Assembly (NCBI RefSeq): GCF_008831285.2
Contig: NW_022204815.1
Coordinates: 1-46,706 of the forward strand
DNA length: 46,706 nucleotides
Source: Nymphaea colorata
Lineage: Eukaryota; Streptophyta; Magnoliopsida; Nymphaeales; Nymphaeaceae
Direction of reading: 5' to 3'
Position numbers and translations under genes: made by a program. How positions within the stretch are numbered: position 1 is the first letter of the stretch; each line of letters opens with the position of its first letter. Under the pieces are notes generated by a model, which was given only the letters and a program-made list of their open reading frames with translations, searched no databases and had not been told where the DNA came from. Shown here piece by piece: positions 43,360-46,706 of this stretch.

Positions 43360-43483
43360 CAAGCCTTGGTCCAGCCTAATGCAATTCCAGATCCGGTTCA
43401 CCCACATTCATTTAGGTGAGAGCCAGCTTGCTCGGACCTAACCCAACTCTTTGACATCCCCAGGTTGGGTTAAACTGCAGATG
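43360..43483 (-). repeat. Right arm of the perfect 124-bp inverted repeat
   Basis: Begins CAAGCCTTGGTCCAGCCTAA and ends GTTAAACTGCAGATG. AAACTGCAGATGCC at its edge recurs at 43535-43548. Confidence 0.98.
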
Positions 43484-45234
43484 CCTTCTTTGACCAACTC
43501 CAATGATGTCATTGATCGATTCCTCAACAATGCCAAACTGCAGATGCCGGACTGTAGATGGTCCGTGTGTGCCCGCAGTTTGAGAGTGAGATCAAGCTGG
43601 GAGCTACATTGTCAATATTTTGGAAATTTCTCTGAATGAAATGTAAAATTAAGTGGAAACTGAAAGAAACCCGTAAGCACATCTGCGTCTTTTCAAATGG
43701 ACGATTGGCGATGAATTGGCTAAATCATGCTTCATTCCGAATCACTTGAATAAAGATTGGCTGATTGCCTCAAAGCACATCGGCCAACTGGGCTGCAAGG
43801 CAGTTCATATCCAAGGAATTCAAGGTTTGAATTTTGTGGCCGCTGTCACAATCTAGTGTGTTATTTCTCTTGTCTGCAAACCATGGCAACAACAACATTC
43901 GAGTTGAACGATGTACAGTACGTCCACCTTGGTGGTTTTATGAAGAAGAGAGTTTCTTCGAAGTAAACATAAATAAATAAATTAATATTAGCCAATTTGT
44001 ATAACACTTTGGATCAACTCAAGCCAAGCCCTCCAATTCAAATCGGCTGATTCCAACCAACTTTTACAAGAGAAAAACAGAATGTGAGAGTATGAAGAAT
44101 TAAAGTACCATTAAGGCGGATTGATAAGTATCATAATAGGAAACTCCTATTTACCAAGAATGATGTAGGAACATGTGGCTTGGCTGGGAAATTGCCCACA
44201 CAGGCACACAAAAATTACTAGTTTACTTGCTGAAGCTCCGTAGCTATTTTGCTGATTAGCATATGGCATCCCTCGGCCACTGATTTTCTGAAGGGCCTGC
44301 CTGTCAACACTGAATATCTAGTTTCGCCACCGATGAGTAACTGTGTTTTGCGGCGACCCATTTAACTGCGAACCGGTGAGGTCGGTCATTTTCCTTTGGA
44401 AAAACTGTGGAGTCAATGGCTCCTCATCGTGTTTGACAAGTCCTGGATTTCTCAAAACGCAATCAGGGCAGGCCAGTCCAAGAAACTGGGCTCGATCCAT
44501 TGACGGTCCAGCCGTCTTCAGATGGCCGGACCCACCATGCTACTTCTTCTTGATTCATGTTTAATATTTATATGCTTCCTACTGAGGCGTTCTTCTAGGT
44601 CATGCACACAGACCTCACGTCGGCTAACAACGCCAGATGCAATGGTTTAGGCTACTTGTCAAAGGAAGAAAAATGTGACCGATGGATGCAATGGAAATCA
44701 GACACAAGAATATTCCATGCATGTCTCTCTCTCTAATAGCCCACATCATCCGTTAATCTTTCCACCATCCTTAAGAGCTGTTTTAGAATAAAGAAACAAA
44801 TCAGGCTAAATCAGAAAGTGAAAGAGAGAGAGAGAGAGAAAGGGTGGTGACAGTTGCCCATGAAGAGGCAGTGAGTGGAGAGCGTTCAGCTGAGTTCGGG
44901 TAGATTGAGTTGAGTGCCCGATTAAGGGTACCCAACGTACATACCCAAGAGTAAGGGGACATTTTAGTAATTTTCAAAAGGTATGTCCTTTATAGTTTTT
45001 TTTTTTACTTCCACTTTTGTCTTCCCAATTTTTTTTTGTGTGAATTGGAACTATTTTCATCATAACCAGCACACAAAAATTTTTTTGCATTAGTATGACA
45101 CATATATAACCAGGTTTAGAGTTCAGGTGAACATGGGATAACACGAACATATTTGTATTAATGTAACATCCATAATGAAAGGAGAGTATCCGGTCCAAGA
45201 AAAGGTATTATAGAAAAGACATCTTCAAAGAAGA

Positions 45235-45236
<2 letters not shown>
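43484..45236. other. No gene recognised
   Basis: Several open frames of 60-75 codons on both strands (43451-43639, 43757-43966, 44318-44564) carry no known motif. The segment 44240-44540 is richer in GC than its neighbours and might be an old exon or leader, but no family can be named. Confidence 0.45.

Positions 45237-45270
<34 letters not shown>
45237..45270. repeat. (AT)17 microsatellite
   Basis: Uninterrupted AT run of 34 bases. Confidence 0.98.
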
Positions 45271-45274
<4 letters not shown>

Positions 45275-45486
45275 GATATTATGAAAGAGTTAAAAAGTCT
45301 AAAATAAATATCATTTTATTAAAAAATTCAAAAGTACCCCAACCCCATCTTTTTTCTCTGTATATAATAAAAAGTAACATTTTAAAAGAGTAGAAAAAGA
45401 TTATGAAAAGGTCAAAAAAGTCTAAAATAAACATTTCTTTATTAAAAAAATTGAACATATCAAAACCCCATCTTTTTTCCACTGCA
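45271..45486. repeat. Tandem duplication, period about 122 bp
   Basis: AAAAAGTCTAAAATAAA..TTATTAAAAAA..AACCCCATCTTTTTTC occurs at about 45290-45356 and again at about 45413-45480. Copies are diverged by several substitutions and small gaps. Confidence 0.88.
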
Positions 45487-46706
45487 TACTTGTGCGTTCG
45501 GATGTGCACGCAAATCAATCTCATATCGGGGCTTCGGGTCTGCAAGCGGTGGAGAGAAGAAACTGCACTTTGGCTACCATCATTGTCATGGGATATTGCT
45601 TGTTGATTCCTCAATCGATGCGATGTTGTGGATGAGATATCACTTTAAAAAATCTGGAATTGGATCTCGAATTGATGGACTAGCATTTGCTTATCCATCT
45701 ATAGGAACAAGTTTTCTCAGACATCTTAGACTTAATTTTTTGCTTAGGTCGGCATCTGATATACTTTTGGTGACGTATGTGGAGGGCTACATATCTATAT
45801 GATCCAATATATTGCATGTCTAAGGTCTGATTGTACAGGTTAAAAGTGAAAACTGGAAGGACTGCACCCTTAGGCATGAAGTAACATAAAGCACCCATCT
45901 AAATAGATCTGTTTTCTCTTCTTCATGGTTCCTGGTTGTTATGTGTTCTGTTTTGTCAGTTTCTGGTTTTCAATCTTTTTCATTGGAGGAAAGAGATCCA
46001 GGGAAATTGTGTATAGTCACTCACACTCGGTTAGACTTCTGCTAAGCATCCCCCATTTTGTCTACCAATTTAGGGGTTGTTCTTATTATGAAATTTGTAT
46101 GAGTGTCCCTGCTGCCAAATGACGCATTAACAGTAGTGGAGCCATGTTGCGGATTTGTAAGCAATTTCCCGTACCAGTCATTGATACTTTTTTTTAATTT
46201 TTTTTTATATACCTTAAAGTTGAAAGTTAAACTAATACTACCCCCCAGTCAGAAATTTGGCTTTTCCACTACCCCTTTAGGGTTCTTTTTTTCTTCAGCT
46301 TGATCTCTAGCTGGAAACCATTTTGGTGATTTTTGGACTCTGCTTAGTTTGAAGGCGTGAAGCATAGACTCTCCATCCAACATGCACCAAACTCCACAAG
46401 TTAGTGATGTACTCCATATTTTGGTGAATGATTATTACCTAGCTTAGCTTATCTTGCAATCAAGTTGAGGAGTTACCATGTTCTAAGTTCAAAATATATA
46501 GTTTTCCAGTACCTAACAAAAAATTTTGTATAATAATGTAATTCGCTGCATGAACTTCCGGCAGCCACTGCTTGTGAAATCAAATAGGTTTTTTGCGTTC
46601 GGAAACTGTCGAGGGAGCCCCCTCGTTCTATTCATGAGATATCAAATGGGTAATTAAATATACAAATGACAGAAATTAATCCACTTTCTATGTCATAATT
46701 TATAAC
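45487..46706. other. No gene recognised; includes the second copy of the dispersed 80-bp repeat
   Basis: 45549-45628 resembles 34438-34520. The remainder is AT-rich with short frames that show no motif, up to the window edge. Confidence 0.5.

Noticed and set aside
1-46706. CRISPR arrays, bacterial operons, rRNA or tRNA genes
   Set aside because: The sequence is eukaryotic; tandem repeats here lack unique spacers, and no tRNA or rRNA gene could be recognised by eye. A tRNA could be missed without a covariance search.

Overview
The window is plant nuclear DNA. Evidence: GT-AG introns, degenerate copies of plant-type genes (meiotic MutS homologue MSH5, an SR splicing factor of the SCL type, a glycerol-3-phosphate acyltransferase, a pepsin-like aspartic protease of the CDR1/nepenthesin type), a plant chromovirus, plant L1-type LINEs, TIR elements and long (CT)n/(AG)n/(AT)n microsatellites. 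It reads like a transposon-rich seed-plant genome, probably a flowering plant; I cannot name the species. I find no intact protein-coding gene. Every recognisable host gene here is a broken, intron-containing copy, so the window looks like a gene graveyard embedded in nested mobile elements.

Layout. 1-1408: end of a long terminal repeat (finishing ..GGGGTGTGACA) of a Ty3-type element that runs off the left edge. 1409-8059: left arm of a large inverted segmental duplication that carries an L1-type LINE on the minus strand; its partner is 38947-43119 on the plus strand. 8067-8348: diverged repeat. 9805-10659: hAT-type non-autonomous transposon with an 8-bp target duplication. 10787-11513: GPAT pseudogene. 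12540-13690: second LINE fragment. 14226-14586: AT-rich MITE. 14587-18460: AT-rich non-coding DNA, ending in a purine-rich minisatellite.

20475-29380: MSH5 pseudogene with at least eight recognisable exons in the right order. It is split by a hAT-like repeat (23028-23511 plus 28545-28562), which itself contains a complete 5.0-kb Reina-like chromovirus (23512-28544) with both LTRs, primer site, polypurine tract and a TATAC target duplication. 29852-30216: two exons of an SCL-type SR splicing factor, broken by TGA codons that look like decayed CGA arginine codons. 30312-32717: TIR element of Harbinger-like appearance with an unidentified GC-rich segment inside. 33549-34026: 58-bp tandem array resembling CACTA subterminal repeats. 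35901-36053: 51-bp tandem repeat. 36598-38517: aspartic protease pseudogene on the minus strand. 43176-43483: a perfect 124-bp-arm palindrome. The last 3 kb hold simple repeats and no recognisable gene.

The genes do not work together as a pathway. What links them is history: duplication of gene segments, insertion of elements into them, and an inverted duplication whose two copies then diverged (an LTR element entered one, a 2.45-kb deletion hit the other). No previously undescribed functional system is evident. The strongest unexplained signals are the perfect palindrome and the origin of the inverted duplication.
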